Below, in pieces: positions 8,493 to 17,282 of a stretch of DNA of 64,000 nt. Origin of the DNA: CAZPXZ01 sp965219495 (GTDB lineage: Bacteria > Pseudomonadota > Alphaproteobacteria > Rhodobacterales > CAZPXZ01). The number at the start of each line of letters is the position of its first letter. Position 1 is the first letter of the stretch. Both the position numbers and the translations under genes were made by a program. Where the stretch lies: positions 620,001-684,000 of the forward strand of contig OZ244777.1 of assembly GCA_965219495.1 (NCBI GenBank), read 5' to 3'. The notes below the pieces were generated by a model. That model was given only the letters and a program-made list of their open reading frames with translations. It searched no databases and was not told the DNA's origin.

Positions 8493-9590
8493 CTATTCGA
8501 TCCAACCGCCTCCCAGCAACCGCGTTCCTCCTTGCTCGTAGAAGACACAAGCTTGGCCTGGCGAGATCGCGCTCATCGGTTCATGGAACTCGACGTCGGC
8601 GCGATCGGGCCCGCGCGGAATCACCGAGGCGAGGGCGTTTGGCGCATGAGAGCGAATCCGGGCATCTACCCTCCAACCTTCCGCCGGAGCAACTGCGAAC
8701 GGGCTTTCCTGAAGCCAGTTCACCGAGTGAATGCGCAAGCGCGTCGCATTGAGCGACTCCCGTGGACCGACAACGACTTCGTGCTGCTCGGCATCAATCC
8801 TCACTACATAGAGCGCCGCTTTGGAGGCCAGCCCAAGTCCGCGCCGCTGGCCCACGGTGAAACCCTCAATTCCTGGGTGTCTGCCAAGTTCAGTACCGTC
8901 CTCGTGAAGAATTCGGCCAGGCTTTCCCGCGCCCCGGTGCAATTTCGCGAGAACTTGCGTATAGCGGCCAGCGGGAACGAAGCATATGTCCTGACTATCC
9001 GGTTTACCCGAAATTCTCAGCCCAGCTTCCGCTGCAATGCGACGGGTTTCCTGCTTGGAAGGCAAATCTCCCAAGGGAAAGCGTAAGCGTCCCAATTGTT
9101 CCGGCGTAGTGGCAAACAGGAAGAAAGATTGGTCCCGTTGCCGGTCCAAAGCCTTGTGCAGTTCCACGCCTTCGGCGGTTTCCAAGCGCCGCACATAGTG
9201 CCCCGTCGCCAACCAATCGGCTCCCAGATCCATAGCCGTGCCGAGTAGATCGCGAAACTTTATGCGCTGGTTGCACCGGACGCAGGGGAGGGGTGTCCTA
9301 CCGCTGACATAATTGTCGACAAAATCATCGATGACGTCGGATCGAAATTTCTGTTCATAGTCCAGCACGTAGTGCGGGATGCCTAGGTCGCCGGCGACCT
9401 TCCTCGCATCCTCCACATCTCGTCCCGCGCAACAGGCGCCTGGCCGGCCTGTCGCCACTCCGTGGTCATAAAGTTGCAGCGTCAAGCCAAAGGCATTGTA
9501 CCCCGCCTTGACGAGAAGTGCGGCGGCAACGGAAGAGTCGACGCCACCGGACATCGCTACCGCGACGCGGCGGCCAATTTCGCGAGTCAT
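8493..9590 (-). CDS. mnmA: tRNA-specific 2-thiouridylase MnmA
   Basis: A 365-residue ATP-dependent thiolase that makes 2-thiouridine at U34 of tRNA-Lys, -Glu and -Gln. The PP-loop AMSGGVDSSV is at residues 13-22. The two catalytic cysteines are in LPCVRCN and in SQDICFV, with the usual GHYVRR and TVGQRRGLG motifs. The C-terminal beta-barrel ends in LLGGGWIE, the normal family terminus, so the gene is complete. It is 41 bp downstream of ssb on the same strand. Confidence 0.95.
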   Translation of the reverse strand: MTREIGRRVAVAMSGGVDSSVAAALLVKAGYNAFGLTLQLYDHGVATGRPGACCAGRDVEDARKVAGDLGIPHYVLDYEQKFRSDVIDDFVDNYVSGRTPLPCVRCNQRIKFRDLLGTAMDLGADWLATGHYVRRLETAEGVELHKALDRQRDQSFFLFATTPEQLGRLRFPLGDLPSKQETRRIAAEAGLRISGKPDSQDICFVPAGRYTQVLAKLHRGAGKPGRILHEDGTELGRHPGIEGFTVGQRRGLGLASKAALYVVRIDAEQHEVVVGPRESLNATRLRIHSVNWLQESPFAVAPAEGWRVDARIRSHAPNALASVIPRGPDRADVEFHEPMSAISPGQACVFYEQGGTRLLGGGWIE

Positions 9591-9631
9591 TGACTATTTC
9601 TTCGTGATGCGCGGGAAGTCCCGCAGCCGAT

Positions 9632-10132
9632 TCAGAATGGAACGTCGTCGTCCTCATCATCGAGTGAATCTTGGTCTTGGTTTCCCCGGCCGCCGCCGTC
9701 CGCGCCCCGATCATCAGAATCCGTATTACCGCGCGAATAGTTGTCACCACCCTGCTGCCGGGGAAAGTCTCCTCCGTCCGAGCGAGTATCTAGAATTTGG
9801 AGTTGGCTGTTAAATCCCTGCAGGACGATTTCAGTCGAAAATCTCTGTTGCCCCGATCGATCCTGCCACTTGCGCGTTCGGATTTGACCTTCCACATACA
9901 CCTTCGATCCCTTGTGAAGGTGGTTCTCGACAATTCTCACCAAATTCTCATTGAATATGGAAACCCGATGCCATTCCGTGCGCTCGCGGCGCTCGCCAGT
10001 ATTGCGGTCTCTCCATGTCTCATTGGTAGCCATACTCAGATTGGCAACGGATCGCCCGTCCTGGGTGTTCCGGATCTCCGGGTCCGCACCCAGGTTTCCG
10101 ATGAGAATTACCTTGTTAACGGAACCGGCCAT
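9632..10132 (-). CDS. ssb: Single-stranded DNA-binding protein
   Basis: A 166-residue SSB. The N-terminal OB fold begins MAGSVNKVILIGNLGADPEIR and contains ATNETWRDRNTGER and WHRVSIF. A Gly/Asp-rich disordered linker leads to the acidic tip DDDVPF that recruits repair and replication proteins. It is divergent from uvrA with 136 bp between the starts, a common bacterial pairing. I looked for an alphaproteobacterial SOS box (GTTC-N7-GTTC or the reverse) in that gap and did not find a clear one. Confidence 0.96.
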   Translation of the reverse strand: MAGSVNKVILIGNLGADPEIRNTQDGRSVANLSMATNETWRDRNTGERRERTEWHRVSIFNENLVRIVENHLHKGSKVYVEGQIRTRKWQDRSGQQRFSTEIVLQGFNSQLQILDTRSDGGDFPRQQGGDNYSRGNTDSDDRGADGGGRGNQDQDSLDDEDDDVPF

Positions 10133-10268
10133 CGTTCATTCCCCCGATACGTCGAATCTAGTTGCAGAAACGACAATAAAGGTGTCTACCTGTATTCGCC
10201 AATTCGCCTGGGCGGACACGCTGGCTGGACAGGTTTGAAGTTCGGTCCTGAAAGAGAGAATACGACCC

Positions 10269-13124
10269 GTGACCGCAGTCAAGACCATCTCGATTCGTGG
10301 AGCTCGCGAACACAATCTCGCATCGATTGACATCGACATTCCCCGCGAGTGCCTGGTGGTGATTACCGGTTTGTCTGGTTCCGGAAAGTCGTCACTGGCC
10401 TTCGACACAATTTACGCCGAAGGTCAGCGCCGTTATGTCGAATCCCTGTCTGCTTACGCCCGGCAGTTTCTTGAAACCATGCACAAGCCCGCCGTGGACA
10501 GAATTGAAGGGCTTTCACCCGCGATTTCGATTGAGCAAAAGACTACTTCGCGCAATCCACGTTCCACGGTGGGAACGGTGACCGAAGTCTACGACTACCT
10601 TCGGTTGTTGTTTGCGCGAGTAGGGACTGCTTATTCCCCTGCTACGGGCCTACCGATCGAGGCGCAGACCGTTCGCCAAATGACCGACCGAATTATGGCG
10701 CTTGATGCAGGCACCCGGGCCATTCTGTTCGCGCCGATGGTCCGCGACCGCAAGGGCGAATACAGAGCGGAATTCGCCGCACTGCGCCGCAGCGGATTTC
10801 AGCGGGTCCGGGTTGATGGAACCTCGTATGAGATCGACGCCGTGCCTTCACTCGATCGAAAATTCCGGCACAATATTGATGTCGTCGTGGATCGAATCGT
10901 CGTGCGCGAAGGCATTGAAAGCCGGCTCGCCGATAGTCTTCAGACTGCGCTCGCATTGGCGAACGGAATTGCCAACCTGGAGACCGCCCCCCATGAGGGC
11001 GAGGGAGAGCGAATTGTCTTCTCCGAGAAATTTACTTGTCCGGTGTCCGGCTTCACGATTCCGGAAATCGAACCACGCTTGTTTTCGTTCAATGCACCGT
11101 ATGGGGCATGTCCTGCCTGCGATGGAATCGGCCGGGAATCGTACTTCGACCCGGGTCAGGTAATCCCGGATCCATCAGCAACCTTGCGGGAGGGAGCGAT
11201 TCTGCCATTCGCCCGAACGAAATCGCCGTACGTCAAACAGTTGCTTTCAGCTCTTTCGAGGCACTTGGGTTTTTCTCTCGATGTCCCGTGGGAAAGGCTG
11301 ACCGAGAACGTCAAGACCGCGCTGCTTCATGGAACCGGAAAGGAAAAGATCGAATTCGAATTCACGGATGAGACTGGAATCTCGAAGCGGGTAGCTACGC
11401 CGTTTGAGGGAATCCTCCCGAATCTTGAGCGTCGTTATCGGGAAGCGGATTTTCATTGGAAAAGAGAGGAACTCGATCGGTACCGGGGGTCTCGCGCATG
11501 TGAAACCTGCAATGGATATCGGCTCAAGCCGGAAGCATTGAGTGTACAGATAGCGGGCCTGCACATTGGTGAAGTCACGGAAAGGAATGTTTCTCAGGCA
11601 CTCGATTGGATCGGCGGCATTGAGATCACGCTCTCTCCACAGCGCAAGACTATTGCAGAGAGTATCGTCAAAGAGATTGCGGAGCGGCTTCAATTCCTGA
11701 CGAATGTTGGATTGGAATACCTCACTCTCGCGCGCCGTTCAGGAAGCCTGTCGGGAGGCGAGAGTCAGCGAATCCGCCTTGCTTCGCAAATCGGCTCTGG
11801 ACTGTCAGGCGTATTGTACGTGCTCGATGAGCCCTCGATCGGATTGCACTCGAGAGACCACGGGCGGCTGTTGAGAACGCTTGAGAGCCTTCGGGACCGG
11901 GGCAATAGCGTCATCGTCGTCGAACACGACGAAGAGACCATGCGAGCGGCGGATTTCCTGATCGACCTGGGACCCGGAGCGGGCGTTCACGGCGGAAATC
12001 TCGTCGCGTCGGGGTCAATCGAGTGCCTAAAGGCGGCCGCAGACTCGATTACCGGCGATTACCTTGCTGGAAGGCGTCATATTCCAGTGCCGGAGCAGCG
12101 CCGGAAATCAAACGGGCGCTTTCTTCGCGTGGAGGGAGCTACCGGCAACAACCTGAAGGAAATCACGATTGATTTTCCGCTTGGCGAATTTGTTTGTGTC
12201 ACCGGGGTTTCTGGAAGCGGCAAATCAACGCTTGTCGTGGACACGCTTTATTGCACGGTCGCCCAGCGCCTGAACAATTCACGGGTGAATGCGGCGCCAT
12301 CCAGCCGTATCGAAGGTTTGCCCTATGTCGACAAGGTAATCGACATTGATCAGTCCCCGATCGGACGAACTCCCCGGTCCAACCCGGCTACGTACACCGG
12401 GACATTCACGCCCATCCGGGAATGGTTTGCGGGCCTGCCAGAAAGCCGGGCCCGCGGATACAAGCCCGGCCGGTTTTCATTCAACGTACGAGGAGGACGC
12501 TGCGCGGCGTGCCAAGGAGAAGGGATGATTCGGGTGGAAATGCACTTCTTACCCGACGTACACGTCATGTGCGATGAATGCAGGGGGCGGCGCTTCAATC
12601 GGGAAACGCTGGAGGTGCTCTACAAGGGAAAAAGCATCGCGGATGTCCTGGAAATGACGGTCGAATCCGGGCATGAATTCTTTTCGGCGGTTCCGGCCAT
12701 TCGCGACAAACTTGCGATGCTACGCAGAGTCGGCCTCGGATACATCCAGATCGGCCAGTCGGCGACTACGCTCTCAGGAGGAGAGGCGCAACGTGTCAAA
12801 CTCGCAAAGGAGCTATCGCGTCGCGCAACCGGGCGCACGCTCTACATCCTTGATGAGCCGACCACCGGACTTCATTTCTACGACGTCGCAAAATTGTTGG
12901 AAGTTCTTCATACACTGGTCGACCAGGGCAACACGGTCCTGGTTATCGAACACAATCTTGATGTCATCAAGACGTCGGACTGGATCATTGACCTGGGACC
13001 CGAAGGCGGTGACAGGGGCGGAGAAATCGTCGCTACCGGAACGCCCGAGCAGATTATCGGGTGTGAAGCCAGCCATACAGGACGATCTCTAAGGCCAGTT
13101 CTCTCTCGTCAAGTTGCCGGATAG
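10269..13124 (+). CDS. uvrA: Excinuclease ABC subunit A
   Basis: A 951-residue UvrA, the damage-recognition ATPase of nucleotide excision repair. It has two ABC ATPase modules: Walker A GLSGSGKSS near residue 36 and GVSGSGKST in the second half, each with an LSGGE(S/A)QR signature. Zinc-binding cysteines are visible in CPACDG/CETCNG and CAACQG...CDECRG. Insertion-domain motifs such as QFLETMHKP and the SIEQKTTSRNPRSTVGT segment are intact. The start is GTG at 10269. Length is normal for the family. Confidence 0.97.
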   Translation: MTAVKTISIRGAREHNLASIDIDIPRECLVVITGLSGSGKSSLAFDTIYAEGQRRYVESLSAYARQFLETMHKPAVDRIEGLSPAISIEQKTTSRNPRSTVGTVTEVYDYLRLLFARVGTAYSPATGLPIEAQTVRQMTDRIMALDAGTRAILFAPMVRDRKGEYRAEFAALRRSGFQRVRVDGTSYEIDAVPSLDRKFRHNIDVVVDRIVVREGIESRLADSLQTALALANGIANLETAPHEGEGERIVFSEKFTCPVSGFTIPEIEPRLFSFNAPYGACPACDGIGRESYFDPGQVIPDPSATLREGAILPFARTKSPYVKQLLSALSRHLGFSLDVPWERLTENVKTALLHGTGKEKIEFEFTDETGISKRVATPFEGILPNLERRYREADFHWKREELDRYRGSRACETCNGYRLKPEALSVQIAGLHIGEVTERNVSQALDWIGGIEITLSPQRKTIAESIVKEIAERLQFLTNVGLEYLTLARRSGSLSGGESQRIRLASQIGSGLSGVLYVLDEPSIGLHSRDHGRLLRTLESLRDRGNSVIVVEHDEETMRAADFLIDLGPGAGVHGGNLVASGSIECLKAAADSITGDYLAGRRHIPVPEQRRKSNGRFLRVEGATGNNLKEITIDFPLGEFVCVTGVSGSGKSTLVVDTLYCTVAQRLNNSRVNAAPSSRIEGLPYVDKVIDIDQSPIGRTPRSNPATYTGTFTPIREWFAGLPESRARGYKPGRFSFNVRGGRCAACQGEGMIRVEMHFLPDVHVMCDECRGRRFNRETLEVLYKGKSIADVLEMTVESGHEFFSAVPAIRDKLAMLRRVGLGYIQIGQSATTLSGGEAQRVKLAKELSRRATGRTLYILDEPTTGLHFYDVAKLLEVLHTLVDQGNTVLVIEHNLDVIKTSDWIIDLGPEGGDRGGEIVATGTPEQIIGCEASHTGRSLRPVLSRQVAG

Positions 13125-13257
13125 CGTATCGCTTCGTGGGAGCGCGTATGGGTTCGGGTTGTTCGGAATCGATCGTCCCGCAGAATTGCTGAATTGACGA
13201 AGGGAAGCCTTCGGTCTAGATAGGCGCAGTGGCCGTGAAAGGGACATGTAACGGTGC

Positions 13258-13334
13258 GCGGTGGTAGCTCAGTTGGTTAGAGTACCGGCCTGTCACGCCG
13301 GGGGTCGCGGGTTCGAGTCCCGTCCACCGCGCCA
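13258..13334 (+). tRNA. tRNA-Asp (GUC)
   Basis: A complete cloverleaf. Acceptor GCGGTGG pairs with CCACCGC. D stem GCTC/GAGT encloses AGTTGGTTA. Anticodon stem CCGGC/GCCGG holds loop CTGTCAC, so the anticodon is GTC. The T arm carries GTTCGAGTC. A discriminator G and an encoded CCA end the gene at 13334. The decayed restriction-modification island starts directly downstream, so this tRNA 3' end may have served as an insertion site, but I found no second copy of its 3' end. Confidence 0.97.
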
Positions 13335-13369
13335 ATCTATTGTGTTAGCGAAAAGGTGCGAATGTCCGA

Positions 13370-14230
13370 ATGGAGAGAGAAGTACCCGTAGTAAATTCTT
13401 CGGGTACGGGCCGCCGCGTAGCCTCGAAGCGTACTCAACGGGACTCGAAGAAACTAATCGCATTTGGCTGGTACGGGGAAAAATTCAGCCATCTTGATTT
13501 CATTCTTCCGAATATTCCTTTGGACGCGTCACACTTCTGTGACATATTCGGAGGATCGGCGTCAATTCTGCTGAACTTGCCCCCTATCCGGTCGAGACAT
13601 ACAATGACCTTGATTCTGAGTTGGTGAATTTCTTAGCGATTTTGCGGGATCAGGGCGACGCACTGACCGGAGCTATCGGCCTGATGCCTTTTTCCCGCGC
13701 AGAACTGGTTAGGGCTTTTGAGTCAGCTTCAAACTTGACAGATCTGGAACGTGCTCGGCGATTCTTCGCCCGAGCCCGTCAAACGAGGACAGATCTCGGC
13801 CAAAAAATGCAGTGAAGGACGTTGGCCGCATTGCGTACTGACTTCCGGAGCAGGAATGGCAGGGGCAGTCTCTCGATGGTTGGGCTCTGTCGAAAAATTG
13901 CCTGAGTTTGTACAACGCATGCGGCGCGTTCAAATTGAGAACTCCCCTGCAATTGACGTCATTCACCGTTATAACACAAAACAGACGTTATTTTATCTTG
14001 ATCCGCCCTATGTGCACGCCGCGCGCGGCGATTCATCCGCCTATAGTTATGAAATGACCGATCAGGATCCTACAGAACTAGCGAGAGTGTTGCGAAAGGT
14101 GCGTGGTCGCGTCGTACTGTCCGCATACCGGTCTGGTCTATATGAAGACTTGTTTGGAGATTGGCACCGTGTCGATGGGCCGATTCGCAATTGTCATTCA
14201 GTGCGAAAGAATCGTCAAGAGTCACTTTGA
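13370..14230 (+). pseudogene. D12-class DNA adenine N6-methyltransferase, frameshifted
   Basis: Remains of a Dam-like type II adenine methylase. In frame 2 are the SAM motif DIFGGSASILLN and, before it, FGWYGEKFSHL. The reading shifts to frame 1 near 13577 (a CCCCC run) for VETYNDLDSELVNFL to RARQTRTDLGQ, then back to frame 2 near 13802 (an AAAAAA run) for GRWPHC, AGMAGAVSRWLGS and the catalytic DPPY in FYLDPPYVH. A TGA at 14228-14230 stands where relatives have Trp just before the end. Two indels in homopolymers plus a late stop mean no full protein is made unless they are sequencing errors. The exact start is unclear. It would have protected DNA from the endonuclease encoded next. Confidence 0.82.
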
Positions 14231-14738
14231 ATGAATTTCAGTTGATGAATGAAACAGAGGCCAAGAAATGGCTGGAGCAAGATTGGTCCAAGAATCTTGA
14301 AAAAGGATCAGGGGATACTGACCCCGAAATCGACGCATTTGTGAATTCGAGTATGGTCAGCCTGCGGTACTGCTTCATTACTCAGTTACTTGGCAAAGTT
14401 GCGGACCAAGAAAGAAATCTGCACTCCTTACAGGCGGGTGATGTTCACCATGGTTCTTGGAATCCAAGGAGCTTTGCCACCGCAGTAATTGTGCCTTGGG
14501 TAGGGAAAAATCATAATGTACTCGGAACCAGCCAAGATCCGTATGTAAGCAAACCACTTCGACAATCTTCTCTCGAAGATCTGACGAATGTGAAAAAGCC
14601 CGGCCAATGGAACGCCCTGCGACGATACCTCTCCAACCTAAATGACCAGGAACCGAAACGAATAGAAGAGGAGTTCAGACGCTGTCTTCGAAGTGTACAT
14701 AGAAAACTGGAGAGCCAATGATTTCAGTATACCGTACG

Positions 14739-14747
14739 CTTTCGGAC
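14739..14747. repeat. Left target-site duplication of the ISKra4-type element
   Basis: The 9-mer CTTTCGGAC here is repeated exactly at 17274-17282. Both copies lie in the same reading frame of the endonuclease (codons for A/P-F-G), and excising one copy plus the element restores the protein alignment across the junction. Confidence 0.88.
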
Positions 14748-14749
14748 GG

Positions 14750-15565
14750 GGCCGGGTAGGAGGGGTCGTTGCCGAGCCCCTCCCCCCACAGAGCCGGACG
14801 TGCGGACATTACCGCATCCGGTTCCTCGCGTGTCGGGTTCGCTCAGGGACGTTGGCGTCCCTGATCCACACGCGCCGAGGACGACAGCCGCCCTCGGCGC
14901 GAGCATGGCTATCCGCTGCCGTTGCGTTGACTCGGGTTCGGAGCACAGAGTCTCCCCCGGGTGTCCCGTCAGCGGTTCCGATCACGCGGCGCCCCCCTTC
15001 CCTCGGCCGGGTCCCGATGGCCACGGTTCCCCGTCTTCGGCAGTACTATGAAGGCGCTACGACTCCCGACACTGCATCCCTTGAGCTGATTGTTTTCGCC
15101 GTTCGGTACCATGTGCGCCCGCTCGGTTTGTGCTGTCGCTCGCGCGCTCCCGATGCCCCGCAGGCAAGGCATCGGACCGGGGTTGAGGTTTCAAGCCGGT
15201 GATCCCCCGACCGGCCATCCTGCACATGGACAGTGCCGGACCTCCCAGGTTTCCTGACGATCCATCCTGTGGTTCTGCGGCGTTCCACGACCCCGGACGA
15301 CCTTCGGCGCCTCGCCTCTAACGGCGCTGTCCGTGCTGCCCCCAGGATCACAAAACTGAAGGCGTCATCATTGTGAATTTCGAGGCTTGCTGCGACGCTT
15401 CACCACCTCCTGTTTACGCTTCACGACGTACGTTGCCGCACGCCATGCAAAACTCGGTTCCGGCTGGCGGGCTGCGCCTTTGCCGGGCGGGGGTCGAACC
15501 CGCTGGATCGCGGTGAAAGGTTTCAGTTCATGTCATCCCCCTTTCCAGGACTTGGCCTGGCGCAA
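14750..15565 (-). ncRNA. ORF-less, decayed group II intron
   Basis: On the minus strand the 5' end reads TTGCGCCAGG, where group II introns begin GTGCG, so the first G is changed to T. Near the 3' end is a domain V-like hairpin, CCGGATGCGG-TAATG-TCCGCACGTCCGG (about 14797-14830), followed by a domain VI-like GGAGGGG...CCCCTCC helix and a CCTACCCGGCC end. The strand that should carry the AGC catalytic triad reads GAACCGG rather than GAGCCGG, giving an A.C mismatch opposite GGCTC. There is no reverse transcriptase ORF, only domain IV-like leader sequence. It lies inside the left terminal repeat of the IS. Both key positions are damaged, so self-splicing is unlikely. Confidence 0.75.
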
Positions 15566-15586
15566 TGCGAGTCTCACATGGAAAAG
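15566..15586 (+). repeat. Inner part of the left terminal inverted repeat of the IS
   Basis: TGCGAGTCTCACATGGAAAA pairs with the right terminal repeat at 17252-17273 (read inward GGTGCGTTTCTGATATGGC). The outermost GG of the left repeat is at 14748-14749. The 816 bp between are the intron remnant. Match is 16 of 21 once the two pieces are joined. Confidence 0.78.
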
Positions 15587-15639
15587 AATAGTTAGCAACC
15601 ATATTGGGGGTTTTCCGTTGCAATGGGTGGTCTTCCGGC

Positions 15640-17061
15640 TCAAAGCGCTGCGCTTTGCTTTCCGCAGGTTCCATTGTCATTTGCCGACGTTTTCCATTGA
15701 GCGGCGATGGTCTTCCAGGCGACGTCGAAGCGACCGGATTTCACCAACGCGCGCAACGTCAACACCGCCTGCCCGCCGGCCATTCCCCAGCGTTGACCAG
15801 ACTTTTTCATGCGCTCGCTGACGAGGGTTCGACATGCGCTCTCGACGACGCCGGAGCCGATCGGCAGGTGGTTCGCCTGGTGCACGGCGTAGCGCATTCG
15901 GCGGCGATGTTTGCGGAAGAATTTCAGCTCGCGTTCGAGCGCGGCGACGGATTTGCCATTGGCGGCATGCCGGTAGCGGATGGCGCGGATCACCCTTTCC
16001 ACGCCGTCCTCGTCGTTGCCCAGAATGCCCCGATACTTTTGGAACCACGTCTCGGCGGCGGCAGGGTCGCCGCCGAAGGCATGATCGGCAACGCATTTGA
16101 GGTGCTGGCACGCGTGCCAATAGTCGATCAGTTGCAAATCTCCCGGCGCCAGCGTCGAAAGGAAGGTCCAGTTGTCGGCGGCGGCATCGGCGACCGCCAC
16201 AGGCTGCAGATCCGGGCGGCGCTCGGCAAGGGCGGCGACCTCGGCCGCGAGTTGCGCCTTGAGGGTGAACTTCCGCGGCTCGGGCATCTGCCCGAAATAC
16301 AAGGTCTTCAACCGCTCGCCCTCATCATCATAGTAGGACACGGTGCCACAGGACGCTTCCCGGTAAAGGGTTTTCTTGTCTTCCCTCTCTTCCGGCAGCA
16401 TCGGCGCCATGACCCCATCGAGTGATATGCAGACGGCGGCGGCCTCGACGGGAATCGCCTCGCTCCCGCGGATCTCCGCGAGCCCCTGCCCGGCGCTCGA
16501 CTCCCACTGTTCCGCCGCCGCCGTGGTCAGCCGCTGAAGGCTGCTCACCGACGCCCCCTCGACGCCAAGTTCACCGTACAGCGACACGCAGTCCCGGGCC
16601 GTGTTGTGGCTCATCAGGAACACAGCCTGCCGCGCCGCAAGCGGCGTGAAATACCCGGCGGCAAGCCCCAGCTTCTCATCCACCGGCACAATCGATGCCT
16701 CGCCCGCGCGACGGTAGCGAGACCGCGAATACGTCACCGGTCCCGCCGAGGTCATCACCGTGTGCGACGTCGCCTCGACCCGGGTGAAGTTCTTGCCATT
16801 CCGCGTCAGAGATCCGGCGCCATCATCCAACTGCTCGATCCCGAACTTCAGCAGGCCACCCAAAACCTCGCGAGATAGCGCCGACGCCTGCCGTTCAAAG
16901 CGCTCGAAATCCGTCCCCGCAAGCCCGGAGGCGAGGAGAGCGGCGGTGGAGACGGTGAAGTCCTCGACGATCTTCTCCAATTCCGGGAACTGTGAAATCG
17001 TCGAAGCAGTGAGCGCGTGATCCACTGTGGACGCGTCGGAGGGAAACGGTAAAATCGACAT
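15640..17061 (-). CDS. ISKra4 family transposase
   Basis: A 473-residue intact transposase. It has the family's N-terminal region with RNGKNFTRVEATSHTVMTSAGPVTYSRSRYR, a first catalytic-region segment VCISLDGVMAP, a second VADAAADNW with DYWHACQHL, and the C-terminal LPIGSGVVESACRTLV with the Glu of the DDE set, then MKKSGQRWG. The reading frame is complete from ATG 17061 to TAA-side end at 15640, so the element may still move or act on related copies despite the intron in one terminus. A 34-bp hairpin lies upstream at 17157-17190. Confidence 0.9.
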   Translation of the reverse strand: MSILPFPSDASTVDHALTASTISQFPELEKIVEDFTVSTAALLASGLAGTDFERFERQASALSREVLGGLLKFGIEQLDDGAGSLTRNGKNFTRVEATSHTVMTSAGPVTYSRSRYRRAGEASIVPVDEKLGLAAGYFTPLAARQAVFLMSHNTARDCVSLYGELGVEGASVSSLQRLTTAAAEQWESSAGQGLAEIRGSEAIPVEAAAVCISLDGVMAPMLPEEREDKKTLYREASCGTVSYYDDEGERLKTLYFGQMPEPRKFTLKAQLAAEVAALAERRPDLQPVAVADAAADNWTFLSTLAPGDLQLIDYWHACQHLKCVADHAFGGDPAAAETWFQKYRGILGNDEDGVERVIRAIRYRHAANGKSVAALERELKFFRKHRRRMRYAVHQANHLPIGSGVVESACRTLVSERMKKSGQRWGMAGGQAVLTLRALVKSGRFDVAWKTIAAQWKTSANDNGTCGKQSAAL

Positions 17062-17156
17062 GAGAGTGCTCCTTTCTTGAAGCGATTTTCTTCAACTCCA
17101 AGATACCACAGCTTGTGGTGGGGAGCCCTCTCAATTCCAGCATATCGGGTGTTTCC

Positions 17157-17190
17157 TGACAAAACCCGGAGCTTTCGCCCGGTTTTGTCA
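17157..17190. other. Hairpin between IS end and transposase start
   Basis: TGACAAAACCCGG and CCGGTTTTGTCA form a near-perfect inverted repeat of about 12 bp with a nine-base loop. It sits 96 bp upstream of the transposase ATG and inside the IS terminus. It could shield the transposase gene from outside transcription or be a transposase-binding site. Position and pairing are seen; function is inferred. Confidence 0.45.
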
Positions 17191-17251
17191 CCAATTGGCC
17201 AACCTTGGGCAGAGTCACGTCGCATAACTACTTGCCCTTTCGTGATTCTAT

Positions 17252-17273
17252 CTTGCCATATCAGAAACGCACC
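17252..17273 (-). repeat. Right terminal inverted repeat of the IS
   Basis: Reads on the minus strand GGTGCGTTTCTGATATGGCA and ends exactly at the right target duplication. It matches the rejoined left repeat in 16 of 21 positions. Confidence 0.8.
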
Positions 17274-17282
17274 CTTTCGGAC
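17274..17282. repeat. Right target-site duplication of the ISKra4-type element
   Basis: Exact copy of the 9-mer CTTTCGGAC at 14739-14747. The endonuclease reading frame resumes here as FGQALDQ. Confidence 0.88.

Larger units (their letters stand above)
14748..17273 (-). mobile_element. ISKra4-family insertion sequence carrying a group II intron remnant
   Basis: A 2526-bp element bounded by identical 9-bp direct repeats CTTTCGGAC (14739-14747 and 17274-17282). Its right end reads inward GGTGCGTTTCTGATATGG. Its left end is GG at 14748-14749 followed, after an 816-bp intron-like insert, by TGCGAGTCTCACATGG from 15566; joined, 16 of the first 21 bases match the right end. Without the intron the IS would be about 1.7 kb, normal for the family. 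It encodes one transposase on the minus strand. A 9-bp duplication is, to my knowledge, compatible with the ISKra4 group; ISfinder would settle this. Confidence 0.85.

Noticed and set aside
10133..10268. A LexA/SOS box in the ssb-uvrA divergent gap
   Set aside because: No GTTC-N7-GTTC, GAAC-N7-GAAC or CTGT-N8-ACAG pattern was found on reading both strands.
14693..15202. A 169-codon open frame running from the endonuclease gene into the intron
   Set aside because: Only its first residues (DFSIPYAFG) belong to a protein, the endonuclease. The rest is intron RNA sequence read by chance.
14748..17273. An IStron-like element that splices itself out of the endonuclease mRNA
   Set aside because: The intron is antisense to the endonuclease gene, covers only the IS left terminus and does not enclose the transposase, so it could not remove the IS from that transcript.
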